Part shown: one piece after another, positions 45,410 to 54,817 of the stretch
Numbering within the stretch: position 1 is the first letter of the stretch
How the letters are laid out: each line of letters begins with the position of its first letter
Source: Mycobacterium asiaticum DSM 44297
GTDB taxonomy: Bacteria; Actinomycetota; Actinomycetes; Mycobacteriales; Mycobacteriaceae
Direction of reading: 5' to 3'
Assembly (NCBI RefSeq): GCF_000613245.1
Contig: NZ_HG964937.1
Span: 639,563-703,562 of the forward strand
DNA length: 64,000 nt
The notes under the pieces: generated by a model
What the model was told of the DNA's origin: nothing
The model's input: the letters and a program-made list of their open reading frames with translations, nothing else
Databases searched by the model: none
Position numbers and translations under genes: made by a program

Positions 45410-47545
45410 GTGACGCCCCGCGAGACCCGCGCTGCTGACGCTGGCGTGACCCGTCAGGCCGATGCTCAAGTTCGCAGCAGCTTCGATGTTCCGCCCGACC
45501 TCGTCATGGGCCTGCTCGGCTCGGCCGACGAGAATCTACGTGCCCTCGAACGCAACCTGAACGCCACCCTGCATGTGCGGGGCAACACCGTCAGTTTCTC
45601 CGGCGAACCGGCCGATGTCGCCCTGGCCGAACGGGCCGTCTCCGAGCTGGTTGCGATCGTGGACCGCGGACAGGCGTTGACGCCGGAAGTGGTGCGGCAC
45701 AGCGTCGCCATGCTGGTCGGCACCGGCAACGAATCCCCGGCCGATGTCCTTACGCTCGACATCCTGGCCCGGCGAGGCAAGACAATTCGACCCAAGACTC
45801 TCAACCAGAAGCACTATGTCGACGCGATCGACGCCAACACCATCGTGTTCGGCATCGGCCCGGCCGGTACCGGCAAGACGTATCTGGCCATGGCCAAGGC
45901 CGTGCACGCGTTGCAGACCAAGCAGGTGTCCCGGATCATCCTGACCCGGCCGGCGGTGGAAGCCGGTGAGCGCCTTGGGTTTCTGCCCGGGACGCTGAGC
46001 GAGAAGATCGACCCGTATCTGCGGCCGTTGTACGACGCGCTTTACGACATGATGGACCCCGAGCTGATCCCCAAGCTGATGTCCGCCGGGGTCATCGAGG
46101 TGGCGCCGCTGGCATACATGCGCGGCCGGGCGCAACCGGTCTTCACCAAAGTGTTGACACCCAGTGGTTTCCGGCCGATCGGAAGCCTGCGGGTCGGTGA
46201 CTTCGTGATCGGCTCGGACGGGCGCCCGACGGAGGTGCTTGGGGTTTATCCGCAAGGCTTCAAGGAGATCTATCGAGTCTCTGCGCAGGACGGTTCGTCG
46301 ACATTGGCGTCGGGTGACCATCTCTGGTCTGTCTACACCCGTTCCGACAAGCGGCGCGGCCGGCCCGCTCGAGTCCTGCAGACCAAGGAGATGATCGGCA
46401 ATCTCCGCGCGGCGCATTACCACCGCTACGAACTGCCGATGCTGAGTGCGCCGGTGCACTTCGAATCCCGGGCGGTTCCACTCGATGCCTATGCGCTTGG
46501 GTTGTTGCTCGGCGACGGTTGTATCACCTGCGCGACTACACCCACCTTCGCGACGAATGATCCCGAGTTGGCGCAGGCTCTGGAATGCCTGATTCCAGGC
46601 GTAACCGTCCGTCGTAAGAACGACGTGGATTACGTGCTCAACCGGACCACCTCGCCCGGGGAAGTGATCACGACGGCGAATCCGGTCACGAGTGCGGTGC
46701 GGCAACTGGGGCTGGCCGGGACTCGATCCGACACCAAGTTCGTGCCACCCGAGTACCTGTTCAATTCCGTCGATGTGCGCCTGGGGGTGCTGCAAGGTCT
46801 GCTCGACACTGATGGCGGCCCGGTCACCCAGCAGGGACGCTCCTGCCGCATCCAGTTCACAACCGTGTCCGATCGGTTGCGTGACGATGTGATGTTCCTG
46901 GTGCGATCGCTCGGCGGGGTCGTATACACGCGGACTCGGCCGGCCGAAGGCCGCAAGCCAGGTCTGGCGCGGGGCCGGGCGGTGCCGCATCGATCCGACG
47001 CGCACATTCTGGACATCCGTTTGCCGGCCGGCGTCATCCCGTTCCGGCTGTCGCGCAAACTCGCGAAGTACGACGCCGACGGGTGTGGTCGGCCCATGCG
47101 TTTTGTCGAGAGCATCGAGTCCGCAGGCACCGAAGAAGCCGTGTGCATCCAGGTGGCCGCCGCGGATTCGCTGTACGTCACCGAGGACTTCCTGCTCACG
47201 CACAACACGCTCAACGACGCCTTCATCGTCCTGGACGAGGCGCAGAACACCACCGCCGAACAGATGAAGATGTTCCTGACCCGGCTCGGCTTCGGCTCCA
47301 AGGTCGTCGTCACCGGCGACGTCACCCAGGTCGACCTGCCGGGCGGCGCGCGGTCGGGTCTGCGGGCGGCGGTCGACATCCTCGAAGACATCGACGACAT
47401 CCACATCGCCGAGCTGACCAGCGCGGACGTGGTTCGTCATCGCCTGGTCGGGGAGATCGTCGACGCCTACGCGCGGTACGAGGAGCCCGGTCAGGGGATG
47501 AATCGGGCGGCTCGGCGGGCATCCGGCAGCCGCAATCGTCGATGA
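45410..47545 (+). CDS. phoH: PhoH-like ATPase with in-frame intein
   Basis: Translation product of 711 residues; removal of the 359-residue intein (241-599) leaves 352 residues, the length of M. tuberculosis PhoH1 (Rv2368c). The extein has an N-terminal KH-like region and the ATPase core with Walker A GPAGTGKTYLAM (about 150-161) and Walker B FIVLDEAQNTT after the intein. The insertion lies in MRGR|TLNDAF, a conserved part of the ATPase just before Walker B, so unspliced protein should be inactive. PhoH proteins are RNA-related P-loop ATPases and form a conserved unit with ybeY. GTG start. Confidence 0.95.
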   Translation: MTPRETRAADAGVTRQADAQVRSSFDVPPDLVMGLLGSADENLRALERNLNATLHVRGNTVSFSGEPADVALAERAVSELVAIVDRGQALTPEVVRHSVAMLVGTGNESPADVLTLDILARRGKTIRPKTLNQKHYVDAIDANTIVFGIGPAGTGKTYLAMAKAVHALQTKQVSRIILTRPAVEAGERLGFLPGTLSEKIDPYLRPLYDALYDMMDPELIPKLMSAGVIEVAPLAYMRGRAQPVFTKVLTPSGFRPIGSLRVGDFVIGSDGRPTEVLGVYPQGFKEIYRVSAQDGSSTLASGDHLWSVYTRSDKRRGRPARVLQTKEMIGNLRAAHYHRYELPMLSAPVHFESRAVPLDAYALGLLLGDGCITCATTPTFATNDPELAQALECLIPGVTVRRKNDVDYVLNRTTSPGEVITTANPVTSAVRQLGLAGTRSDTKFVPPEYLFNSVDVRLGVLQGLLDTDGGPVTQQGRSCRIQFTTVSDRLRDDVMFLVRSLGGVVYTRTRPAEGRKPGLARGRAVPHRSDAHILDIRLPAGVIPFRLSRKLAKYDADGCGRPMRFVESIESAGTEEAVCIQVAAADSLYVTEDFLLTHNTLNDAFIVLDEAQNTTAEQMKMFLTRLGFGSKVVVTGDVTQVDLPGGARSGLRAAVDILEDIDDIHIAELTSADVVRHRLVGEIVDAYARYEEPGQGMNRAARRASGSRNRR
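46130..47206 (+). mobile_element. Class 3 intein with LAGLIDADG homing endonuclease in phoH
   Basis: 359 codons. The first residue is Ala (AQPVFTKV), not Cys/Ser/Thr; the end is LLTHN with Thr as +1 extein residue. Block B reads GDHLW with His304 and Trp306; block F is AVCIQV with Cys579; block G has Thr597-His598-Asn599. Trp-Cys-Thr at these positions is the known class 3 signature, where the block F Cys is the first nucleophile. Two LAGLIDADG helices are present: YALGLLLGDGCI (361-372) and LGVLQGLLDTDGG (458-470), with acidic residues kept, so the homing endonuclease may be active. The frame is intact. Confidence 0.92.
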
Positions 47546-47563
47546 TGAGTGCGTGAGCGCCTT

Positions 47564-48100
47564 ATGAGCATCGAAGTGTCCAACGAGTCGGGCATCGACG
47601 TCTCCGAAGCCGAGCTGGTCAGCGTGGCCCGGTTCGTCATCGACCAGATGGACGTGCACCCCGCCGCCGAGCTCTCAATGGTGCTGCTGGACACCGCGGC
47701 CATGGCCGACCTGCACATGCGGTGGATGGACTTGCCCGGCCCGACGGACGTGATGAGCTTCCCGATGGACGAACTCGAGCCCGGCGGTCGGCCCGATGCG
47801 CCCGAGCCGGGTCCGGCGATGTTGGGCGACATCGTGCTGTGCCCGGAGTTCGCCGCCAAGCAGGCCGCCGCGGCGGGTCACAGCCTCGGGCATGAGCTCG
47901 CGCTGTTGACCATCCACGGCGTGCTGCACCTGCTCGGTTACGACCACGGCGAGCCGGACGAGGAACGCGAAATGTTCGCCTTGCAGGACCGGCTGCTGGA
48001 GGAGTGGGTGGCCGAGCAGGTCGAGGCCTACCAGTACGACCGCCAGCACGAGCGGGACCGCCGGTTGCTTGACAAGTCAAGGTATTTCGACCAGCCGTGA
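47564..48100 (+). CDS. ybeY: Endoribonuclease YbeY
   Basis: Of 178 residues. Zinc motif [11 protein letters not shown] (HxxxHxxxxxH) near residue 120, plus MSFPMDEL and [11 protein letters not shown]. It takes part in 16S rRNA maturation and ribosome quality control. The ATG at 47564 matches the N-terminus I recall for Rv2367c ([19 protein letters not shown]). It follows phoH by 18 bp and overlaps the CNNM gene as GTGA. Confidence 0.96.
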   Translation: MSIEVSNESGIDVSEAELVSVARFVIDQMDVHPAAELSMVLLDTAAMADLHMRWMDLPGPTDVMSFPMDELEPGGRPDAPEPGPAMLGDIVLCPEFAAKQAAAAGHSLGHELALLTIHGVLHLLGYDHGEPDEEREMFALQDRLLEEWVAEQVEAYQYDRQHERDRRLLDKSRYFDQP

Positions 48101-49389
48101 CCAGTGTCTATCAACTGCTCACTGCGGTCGTGTTGATCGGTCTGGGCGGTATCTTCGCCGCGCTCGACGCCGCCATCAGCACCGTGTCGCTGGCCCGGGT
48201 GCAGGAGTTGGTGCGCGACGAGCGGCCCGGTGCGAGGTCGTTGCTCAAGGTGATGGCGGACCGCCCGCGATACATCAACCTGGTGGTGTTGCTGCGCATC
48301 GTCTGCGAGATCACCGCGACCGCGCTGCTGGTGGTGTATTTCCGGCACAAGGTCAGCATGGACTGGGGTCTGTTCTACGCCGCCGCCATCATGGTGGTGA
48401 CCAGCTTCGTCGTCATCGGTGTGGGTCCCCGCACGTTGGGCCGCCAGCATGCCTATTCCATCTCGCTGGCGACTGCCCTTCCGCTGCAGGTGATCTCGTG
48501 GCTGCTGATGCCGATCAGCCGGGTGCTGGTGCTGCTCGGTAACGCACTCACCCCCGGCCGCGGTTTCCGCAACGGACCGTTCGCCTCCGAGATCGAGCTG
48601 CGCGAAGTCGTCGACCTGGCGCAGCAGCGGGGCGTGGTCGCCGCCGACGAGCGCCGGATGATCGAGTCGGTGTTCGAGCTCGGGGACACCCCGGCGCGCG
48701 AGGTGATGGTCCCGCGCACCGAGATGGTGTGGATCGAGGGTGACAAATCGCCGCACCAGGCAATGGCGCTGGCAGTGCGTAGCGGCCACTCCCGCATCCC
48801 GGTGATCGGTGAGAACGTCGACGACATCCTCGGCGTCGTCTACTTGAAAGATCTTGTGCAGCAGTCCGTTTTCTCCCGCAACGGCGCCCGGGAAACCACC
48901 GTGGCGCAGGTCATGCGGCCGGCCGTGTTCGTGCCGGACTCCAAGCCGTTGGACGCGTTGCTGCGCGAAATGCAGCGCGACCGCAACCACATGGCGCTGC
49001 TGGTCGACGAATACGGCGCCATTGCCGGCCTGGTGAGCATCGAGGACGTGCTGGAAGAGATCGTCGGTGAGATCGCCGACGAGTACGACCAGGCCGAGAC
49101 CGCGCCGGTGGAAGACCTGGGCGACGACCGTTTCCGGGTGTCGGCGCGACTGCCGATCGAGGACGTGGGCGAGCTCTACGGCGTGGAGTTCGACGACGAT
49201 CTCGACGTGGACACCGTGGGCGGGTTGCTGGCGCTCGAACTCGGCCGCGTGCCGCTGCCCGGTGCCGAGGTGGTGTCGCATGGCCTACGGCTGCACGCCG
49301 AAGGCGGTCGTGATCATCGCGGACGGGTCCGGGTGGGCACCGTGCTGCTGAGCCGGGTCGAGCCGCCGGAGAGCGAGGGCGATGAGTGA
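48097..49389 (+). CDS. CNNM/HlyC-CorC family membrane protein with CBS domains
   Basis: Of 430 residues, equivalent to Rv2366c. N-terminal membrane domain with about four hydrophobic segments (first at 3-28; others near 60-85, 90-112 and 125-150), two CBS domains ([20 protein letters not shown], then [20 protein letters not shown]) and a C-terminal CorC/HlyC domain. Such proteins are linked to divalent cation (Mg) homeostasis. The GTG overlaps the ybeY stop; its 3' end overlaps era by 8 bp. Confidence 0.93.
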   Translation: MTSVYQLLTAVVLIGLGGIFAALDAAISTVSLARVQELVRDERPGARSLLKVMADRPRYINLVVLLRIVCEITATALLVVYFRHKVSMDWGLFYAAAIMVVTSFVVIGVGPRTLGRQHAYSISLATALPLQVISWLLMPISRVLVLLGNALTPGRGFRNGPFASEIELREVVDLAQQRGVVAADERRMIESVFELGDTPAREVMVPRTEMVWIEGDKSPHQAMALAVRSGHSRIPVIGENVDDILGVVYLKDLVQQSVFSRNGARETTVAQVMRPAVFVPDSKPLDALLREMQRDRNHMALLVDEYGAIAGLVSIEDVLEEIVGEIADEYDQAETAPVEDLGDDRFRVSARLPIEDVGELYGVEFDDDLDVDTVGGLLALELGRVPLPGAEVVSHGLRLHAEGGRDHRGRVRVGTVLLSRVEPPESEGDE

Positions 49390-50281
49390 GTTCCGTTCCG
49401 GCTTCGTCTGTTTGGTCGGCAGGCCGAACACGGGCAAGTCGACCCTGACCAACGCGCTGGTCGGCGCCAAAGTGGCGATCACCTCGATGCGGCCGCAGAC
49501 CACCCGGCACACGATCCGCGGAATCGTGCACCGCGAGCACTTCCAGATCATCCTGGTGGACACCCCGGGCTTGCACCGGCCCCGCACGCTGCTCGGCAAG
49601 CGCCTCAACGACTTGGTTCGCGACACCTATAGCGAGGTCGACGTCATCGGGTTGTGCATCCCGGCCGACGAAGCGATCGGTCCCGGTGACCGCTGGATCG
49701 CCGACCAGATCCGTTCCGTCGCCCCGAAGACCACCCTGGTGGCGATCGTCACCAAGATCGACAAGGTGCCCAAAGACCGGGTGGCCGCCCAGCTGGTTGC
49801 GGTGAGCGAACTGGTCGCCAATGCCGCCGAAATCGTGCCGGTGTCGGCGGTCTCTGGTGCGCAGGTCGACGTGTTGACCGATGTGTTGGCGGCGGCACTG
49901 CCCCCCGGCCCGGCGTATTACCCCGACGGGGAGCTGACCGACGAGCCCGAAGAGGTGTTGATGGCCGAGCTGATCCGCGAGGCCGCCCTCGAAGGGGTAC
50001 GTGACGAGCTGCCGCACTCGCTGGCGGTGGTGATCGACGAGGTCAACCCGCGCGAGGGACGCGACGACCTGATCGACGTGCACGCCGTGCTCTATGTCGA
50101 GCGGGACAGCCAAAAAGGGATCGTCATCGGCAAGGGCGGGTCCCGGCTGCGCGAGGTCGGCACCGCGGCGCGCAACCAGATCGAGAAGCTGCTCGGCACC
50201 AAGATCTACCTGGATCTGCGGGTGAAGGTCGCCAAGAACTGGCAGCGCGACCCCAAACAGCTTGGCCGCTTGGGCTTTTAG
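49382..50281 (+). CDS. era: GTPase Era
   Basis: Of 299 residues. G1 GRPNTGKS, G3 DTPG, G4 TKID and the C-terminal KH domain ([15 protein letters not shown]). Essential-type GTPase of 30S subunit maturation. It directly follows the CNNM gene; the small gene Rv2365c found between the two in M. tuberculosis is absent. Confidence 0.97.
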   Translation: MSEFRSGFVCLVGRPNTGKSTLTNALVGAKVAITSMRPQTTRHTIRGIVHREHFQIILVDTPGLHRPRTLLGKRLNDLVRDTYSEVDVIGLCIPADEAIGPGDRWIADQIRSVAPKTTLVAIVTKIDKVPKDRVAAQLVAVSELVANAAEIVPVSAVSGAQVDVLTDVLAAALPPGPAYYPDGELTDEPEEVLMAELIREAALEGVRDELPHSLAVVIDEVNPREGRDDLIDVHAVLYVERDSQKGIVIGKGGSRLREVGTAARNQIEKLLGTKIYLDLRVKVAKNWQRDPKQLGRLGF

Positions 50282-50394
50282 CGAGCATACCGGCGCCGAG
50301 GGTGGGCCCTACCACTACGCCCAACGTGGGCCTTAGGTACGGGAATTGGCCTTCGGGCCGCCATAAGCCGCACGCTCGACGAGCAAGTAACAGC

Positions 50395-50709
50395 TCACGC
50401 ACCGCGCCGCCGGCCGGTCACCGCCGAACGGGGCAGCCTCCCGGCGCGCGAGTGCCCGGCCATCACATCGCCGTCGAACACCACATCGAAAGCCAGATTG
50501 AGCCGCATCGGCTTGCTGACCGATTGTCGCCAGGTCAGCCGAGTGCTACCGGCCGCGTCGACACGTGAAAGATTTTGCAGCGCAACCGTTTCATCCTTGT
50601 AGGTGGCGGTGCCGGCCAGACCATCGGGCCCGCGGGTGAAGACGTACTGCACCGCCAGGGTGCCGATCGGCGTCTTGATCGCCACGTCCCAGTCGCCCTC
50701 GATGTCCAC
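50395..50709 (-). CDS. Small hypothetical protein, beta-rich
   Basis: About 104 residues (DIEGDWDVAIKTPIGTLAVQ, LAGTATYKDETVALQNL, MRLNLAFDVVFDGDVMAGHS), an alternating pattern that suggests a lipocalin-like or barrel fold; no family recognised. The GTG at 50709 has GGAGG 6 nt upstream and begins 1 nt after the DJ-1 stop, so the two genes are coupled. Confidence 0.7.
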   Translation of the reverse strand: MDIEGDWDVAIKTPIGTLAVQYVFTRGPDGLAGTATYKDETVALQNLSRVDAAGSTRLTWRQSVSKPMRLNLAFDVVFDGDVMAGHSRAGRLPRSAVTGRRRGA

Positions 50710-50710
50710 G

Positions 50711-51367
50711 CTATGCCTCCACCGGTTCCCGGCCGACATTGCGCCACACCGTGCCCCGCCGCTCGTACTCGAAAAGTTCCTCGACGGCGTGGGCGATCCG
50801 CGGCCCATACCAACGGTCCAGCAAATACAGGCCCAGGTCCAACCCCGATGTCACCCCGCCGGCGGTGACCAAGTCGCCATCGTCGACGACCCGGGCCGAC
50901 ACCGCACGCACCCCGGCCGCGTCCAGCAGGTCCAGGCCCAGGTGATGGGTCACCGCGTGCCGTCCCTCGATCAGACCCGCCATCGCCATGACCACCGAAC
51001 CGCCGCACACCCCAGCCACCGTCAACTCGGGATTGTCAAAGGCCTTCTGCAGCAACGCCCCAAGCTCCGATTGCGCGGCCCGCGCCAGCAGCACCGGTAT
51101 GGTCTCGACTCCCTCGTCGGGGTCGCCCGCCACCGGTCCGCTGGCACCGGGCACCAGGAGGCACCCACCCAGGGCCGGATCGAGCGCGGCGGTGGCGGCC
51201 AGTTCCAGACCGCGGGTGCCGCTGACGACGCGGCGCGGCCCCTCCGCCGACACGAGCCGCACGTCCAGGTCGCCGCCGAGGTAGTCGCTGCCCGCGGCGA
51301 AGACCTCGAAGGGCCCGACCACATCGAACGGGTCGAAGCCGTCGTAAAGCACTATCTGCACCTGCAT
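50711..51367 (-). CDS. DJ-1/PfpI family protein
   Basis: Of 218 residues starting MQVQIVLYDGFDPFDVVGPF, with the nucleophile-elbow Cys in AGVCGGSVVMAMAGLIEGR and HHLG following, the class I glutamine-amidotransferase-like fold of DJ-1/PfpI (isocyanide hydratase-like subgroup). Activity unknown. It is divergent from the GlxA-type regulator whose N-terminal domain belongs to the same superfamily, with 76 bp between starts. Confidence 0.87.
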   Translation of the reverse strand: MQVQIVLYDGFDPFDVVGPFEVFAAGSDYLGGDLDVRLVSAEGPRRVVSGTRGLELAATAALDPALGGCLLVPGASGPVAGDPDEGVETIPVLLARAAQSELGALLQKAFDNPELTVAGVCGGSVVMAMAGLIEGRHAVTHHLGLDLLDAAGVRAVSARVVDDGDLVTAGGVTSGLDLGLYLLDRWYGPRIAHAVEELFEYERRGTVWRNVGREPVEA

Positions 51368-51429
51368 ACGCTCAATGGAAACCGATCTAGCGCACCCCCA
51401 ACAGTGGCCGGATAGCCATGATGCGGCGG

Positions 51430-51435
51430 TATATT
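51430..51435 (+). promoter_or_regulatory. -10 box (TATATT), possibly giving a leaderless mRNA
   Basis: TATATT ends 8 nt before the GTG start at 51444, and no Shine-Dalgarno sequence is present. Transcription would begin at or next to the start codon, as is common in mycobacteria. Confidence 0.4.
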
Positions 51436-51443
51436 GCCATACT

Positions 51444-52394
51444 GTGCACGCGATAGCCGTCCTGGCCGAGCCGGACGTGATCGCGTTCGATCTGGCCATC
51501 GCGCTGGAGACGTTCGGCCATGCCCGGCTGGCCACCGGGGAACCGGGCTACCGGATCCGGGTGTGTGGTTGCGAGCCCATCGTCGCCGCCGGAGCGATCG
51601 GAATCAGCACGGAATACGGCCTGGCGGAGCTGGCCGACGCCGACACCATCGTCGTGCCGGGCCGTCATGACGTCAGCCGGGCAGTGCGCGACGACGTCGT
51701 CGTTGCGCTGAAGGCCGCCTACGGCAACGGAACCCGAATCGCATCCATCTGCAGCGGGGCATTCACCCTGGCTGCCGCAGGAATCCTGGACGGCAAGCGG
51801 GCGACCACGCACTGGATGGCGGCCCAAGCCTTCGCGGCGGCCTATCCAAGCGTCCGGCTCGACCCCAACGCGTTATATGTCGACGAAGGTCAGATTCTCA
51901 CCTCGGCCGGCGCGTCGGCCGGTCTGGACCTGTGCCTGCACATGATCTCCCGCGACTACGGCTCGGCCGTCGCTGCCAATACTGCGCGGCTGGCGGTCGC
52001 CCCGCTGCACCGCACCGGCGGCCAGGCGCAGTTCATCGTCCGGAATCGCCAGCGGGCCAAGACAGAACTGGACGGCGTTCTGGCCTGGATCGAGACCAAC
52101 GCCCACCTGCCACTGACCCTCGACGAGCTCGCGCGGCGGGCCGCCACCAGCGTGCGGACATTGAATCGCAGCTTCAAACGTGAGACGGGTCAGACACCCA
52201 TGCAGTGGGTCAACGGCGTTCGGATCAGGCACGCCCAGGAACTCCTCGAGGCAACCGACGAGGGGATCGAAAGCATTTCGCGTCGCGTCGGTTTCGTCTC
52301 GACAACGAATTTCCGCGACCAGTTCCGCCGGACGGCAGGGGTGTCGCCGCAGAGTTACCGCAGCACCTTTCGCAAAAGCACCGCTGCCCCCTAA
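51444..52394 (+). CDS. GlxA-family AraC-type transcriptional regulator
   Basis: About 316 residues. N-terminal DJ-1/PfpI-like ligand domain (IAVLAEPDVIAFDLAIALET, SICSGAFTLAAAGILDGKRA) and a C-terminal AraC DNA-binding domain (LTLDELARRAATSVRTLNRS, then GVRIRHAQELLEATDEGIES and VGFVSTTNFRDQFRR). It probably regulates the divergent DJ-1 gene. The GTG at 51444 is preferred over the longer frame because the conserved domain begins there. Confidence 0.9.
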   Translation: MHAIAVLAEPDVIAFDLAIALETFGHARLATGEPGYRIRVCGCEPIVAAGAIGISTEYGLAELADADTIVVPGRHDVSRAVRDDVVVALKAAYGNGTRIASICSGAFTLAAAGILDGKRATTHWMAAQAFAAAYPSVRLDPNALYVDEGQILTSAGASAGLDLCLHMISRDYGSAVAANTARLAVAPLHRTGGQAQFIVRNRQRAKTELDGVLAWIETNAHLPLTLDELARRAATSVRTLNRSFKRETGQTPMQWVNGVRIRHAQELLEATDEGIESISRRVGFVSTTNFRDQFRRTAGVSPQSYRSTFRKSTAAP

Positions 52395-52442
52395 CCGTCG
52401 AATTTCGTTTTGTGTAAGTCGTTTTCGCATCTGTGGTGAGCC

Positions 52443-52467
52443 GTTTGAATGCCGGGTGCTCGGGTAC
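52443..52467 (+). promoter_or_regulatory. Candidate SigF-type promoter of the hemerythrin gene
   Basis: GTTT, 15 bp, GGGTAC resembles the mycobacterial SigF pattern GTTT-N15-17-GGGTAT, about 40 bp upstream of the hemerythrin ATG. Pattern match only. Confidence 0.35.
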
Positions 52468-52505
52468 CTCAGGTCCACCGATACAGCCCGAATCGGAAGG
52501 TAGTT

Positions 52506-53084
52506 ATGGACGCATTAACGTTTCTTCGTCAGGACCATAAAAGCGTGCTCGGCCTGTTCGAGACGCTCGATGGAGCGCCGTCGGGCCCGGGGGCCGAGGC
52601 TAGTGGACTGGAGACGGTGGTGAACAACCTCATCATCGCCGAGTCGCAGCATGAAGCCATTGAGGAGCAATTCTTCTGGCCGGCGGTGCGCGACGCGATC
52701 GGTGATTCGATCGCCGACAAAGCGGTCGAGCAGGAGCAGGCCGGCAAAAAGTTGCTGCAACGGCTCGAAGACGGTAAGCCGGGTGACCCGGATTACCACG
52801 AGGCGCTACAGGAATTCATCGCCCTCGGCCGGGAGCACATTGCCTACGAGCAGGATGTGGTGTGGCCCCAGGTCGAGGTCACCCTGAGCCGTGAGGAGCT
52901 CGAGAAGATCGGCTCCAAGCTGGAGGCGGCCAAGAAGATGGCGCCCACCCGGCCCCATCCGAACACCCCGCCCAATTCGACCGTGCTCAAGACCATGGGA
53001 ATGGGTGCGGCCGTCATGGACCACGTCCGAGACGCGGTCACCGGCCGCTCGCAGGACAATCCACCGGATCCCCAGATCAAGTAG
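52506..53084 (+). CDS. Hemerythrin-like domain protein
   Basis: Of 192 residues. The helical diiron domain has ligands in RQDHKSV, SQHEAIEEQFFWP and GREHIAYEQDVVWPQVE. Such proteins bind O2 or react with NO/peroxide. The C-terminal third is Pro-rich (TRPHPNTPPNST) and not part of the domain. ATG preceded by GGAAGG. Converges with recQ (24 bp between stops). Confidence 0.9.
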   Translation: MDALTFLRQDHKSVLGLFETLDGAPSGPGAEASGLETVVNNLIIAESQHEAIEEQFFWPAVRDAIGDSIADKAVEQEQAGKKLLQRLEDGKPGDPDYHEALQEFIALGREHIAYEQDVVWPQVEVTLSREELEKIGSKLEAAKKMAPTRPHPNTPPNSTVLKTMGMGAAVMDHVRDAVTGRSQDNPPDPQIK

Positions 53085-53108
53085 GCCCCAGCGGCGCCGG
53101 GCCGGCCA

Positions 53109-54743
53109 TCATGCCGGCTCGGCGACCGGGCTCGTCAGCTCGAGCAGCCCGTGTTCGCAGACCGCTGCCATCGACAGTGTCCGGTAACCGAATTCGTCGA
53201 ACAGCACCGTCACGCGTTCGCGCTCACCGCCGATCACGACGCCGTGGCCCCATTGGCGATGCTCCACGTCGGTGCCCACCGCAATGGCCGGGCGCCCGGC
53301 ATCACCCGCGTTGATTCCGTCTGCGCAGGCATCGCAATTGCCGCACACTTCGGAATAAGATTCGCCGAAGTAGGACAACAGGAACACCCTTCGGCAGTAC
53401 TGCGTTTCGGCGTAGCCGCGCATCATGTCCACCCTGCTCAGATCCACCCGCTCGCGCAGTTCAGCCTCTTGCAACGCCAGCGCGACCGCCTTTTTGGTGG
53501 ACAGGCGGGCCGCTACAAACCCTTTGCGGGTTGAGCGGACGGCATCACATTCCTCGAGGAGGTTGAGTGCGTTGGTTAGCCTGCGGCCCCGGGTGTCGAG
53601 GTCGTGACGTAGTGTCTTGAGTTTCGTCGGTCGTGCTTTGTCCAATGCGCCAAAGACTGAACGAAGCAACCCCTCGTCGGGTCGCCCGGTGGTGAAAAAC
53701 CTTGCCAGTCCAAGATCTTCGGCCCGATAGAACAGCAGCGCCGCAGCGTCGGCGCCGTCGCGGCCTGCGCGGCCGATCTGCTGGTAGTAGCTGTCCAGCG
53801 AGTCAGGAATCGAAGCGTGTGCCACGAATCGCACGTTGGGCTTGTCGATTCCCATGCCGAACGCGGATGTCGCGGCGACCACGTCGAATTCGTCGTCATG
53901 AAAGCCGGCATGCACCGTCTCGCGCTCCTCGGCCGAAAGGCCGGCGTGGTATGCGGCAGCCCGAACGCGCTTGTCGCGCAGTGCCTCAGCGTATTCTTCC
54001 GCCTCTTTACGGGTTGCCACGTACAGCAGCCCCGGACCCTCGATCTCGGGTATGGCATCCAGGACGGCCGCGCGCTTACGGTCGGTGTCGGTGTGCCGTT
54101 CGACGCTCAGGCGCAGGTTGGGCCGGTCGAAACTGCCGACGATGATTGCGGGGTCACGCAAACCGAGACGGTCCACGATATCGCGTCGGACCACCACCGA
54201 AGCCGTAGCGGTCAGCGCAAGGATCGGAATCGACGGTCCAAAACGCGCAAACACGTCCGCAAGACGACGGTAGTCGGGTCGAAAGTCGTGCCCCCAGGCC
54301 GAAACACAATGCGCCTCATCGACGACGAGCAACGACAGCTCGGCACGGTTAAGTCTCTTGACGACGTCATCGTTGGCCAACTGTTCGGGGGATACGAAGA
54401 TAAAATCCGCGCGGTGCTGGTCGATCAATTCCCAGCTTCGTTGCCGTTCAGCCGAACTCAGCCCCGAGTTGATGGCGACGGCGACCGCGGCGGCGCGGTC
54501 TTCGAGGGCGGCGATCTGGTCCTGCTGCAACGCGATGAGCGGCGACACAACCAATGTCGCGCCCTCGGTCAGCAGCGACGGAAGCTGGTAGATGCCCGAT
54601 TTCCCGGAGCCGGTCGGCAGCACGGCCAGCAGATCTCGGCGCTGTAGAACAGCGCGCATCGCCTCCCGCTGCTGGTCGGTCAGGCTTTCCCAACCGAACT
54701 TGTCGCGGGCGAATTCGTCGAGGTCGACGGACGGAGTCTGCAC
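53109..54743 (-). CDS. RecQ-family ATP-dependent DNA helicase
   Basis: Of 544 residues. Motif I LPTGSGKSGIY, motif II DEAHCVSAWGHDFRPDY, motif III LALTATA, motif VI QQIGRAGRDG, then the zinc-binding Cys set (YCRRVFLLSYFGE, then CGNCDAC). Instead of an HRDC domain the C-terminus has a short Tudor/SH3-like segment (RQWGHGVVIGGERERVTVLF). 3'-5' DNA unwinding is expected. It lies 74 bp downstream of amiA2 on the same strand. Confidence 0.92.
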   Translation of the reverse strand: MQTPSVDLDEFARDKFGWESLTDQQREAMRAVLQRRDLLAVLPTGSGKSGIYQLPSLLTEGATLVVSPLIALQQDQIAALEDRAAAVAVAINSGLSSAERQRSWELIDQHRADFIFVSPEQLANDDVVKRLNRAELSLLVVDEAHCVSAWGHDFRPDYRRLADVFARFGPSIPILALTATASVVVRRDIVDRLGLRDPAIIVGSFDRPNLRLSVERHTDTDRKRAAVLDAIPEIEGPGLLYVATRKEAEEYAEALRDKRVRAAAYHAGLSAEERETVHAGFHDDEFDVVAATSAFGMGIDKPNVRFVAHASIPDSLDSYYQQIGRAGRDGADAAALLFYRAEDLGLARFFTTGRPDEGLLRSVFGALDKARPTKLKTLRHDLDTRGRRLTNALNLLEECDAVRSTRKGFVAARLSTKKAVALALQEAELRERVDLSRVDMMRGYAETQYCRRVFLLSYFGESYSEVCGNCDACADGINAGDAGRPAIAVGTDVEHRQWGHGVVIGGERERVTVLFDEFGYRTLSMAAVCEHGLLELTSPVAEPA

Positions 54744-54817
54744 CGTCGTCCTCTACCCGATGTGGTGAGCCGCAAACGAGCATGAAGCGAAAAACCTTGA
54801 GTCGCTAACCGATTGGG

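Noticed and set aside
46130..47206. Intein read as a frame-preserving insertion or gene fusion
   Set aside because: Splicing blocks A, B, F and G and two LAGLIDADG motifs are all in order, and removing it restores the 352-residue PhoH exactly.
45536..47659. 707-codon reverse open frame opposite phoH
   Set aside because: Shadow of the PhoH/intein gene; low-complexity His/Arg/Asp/Gln-rich product without motifs.
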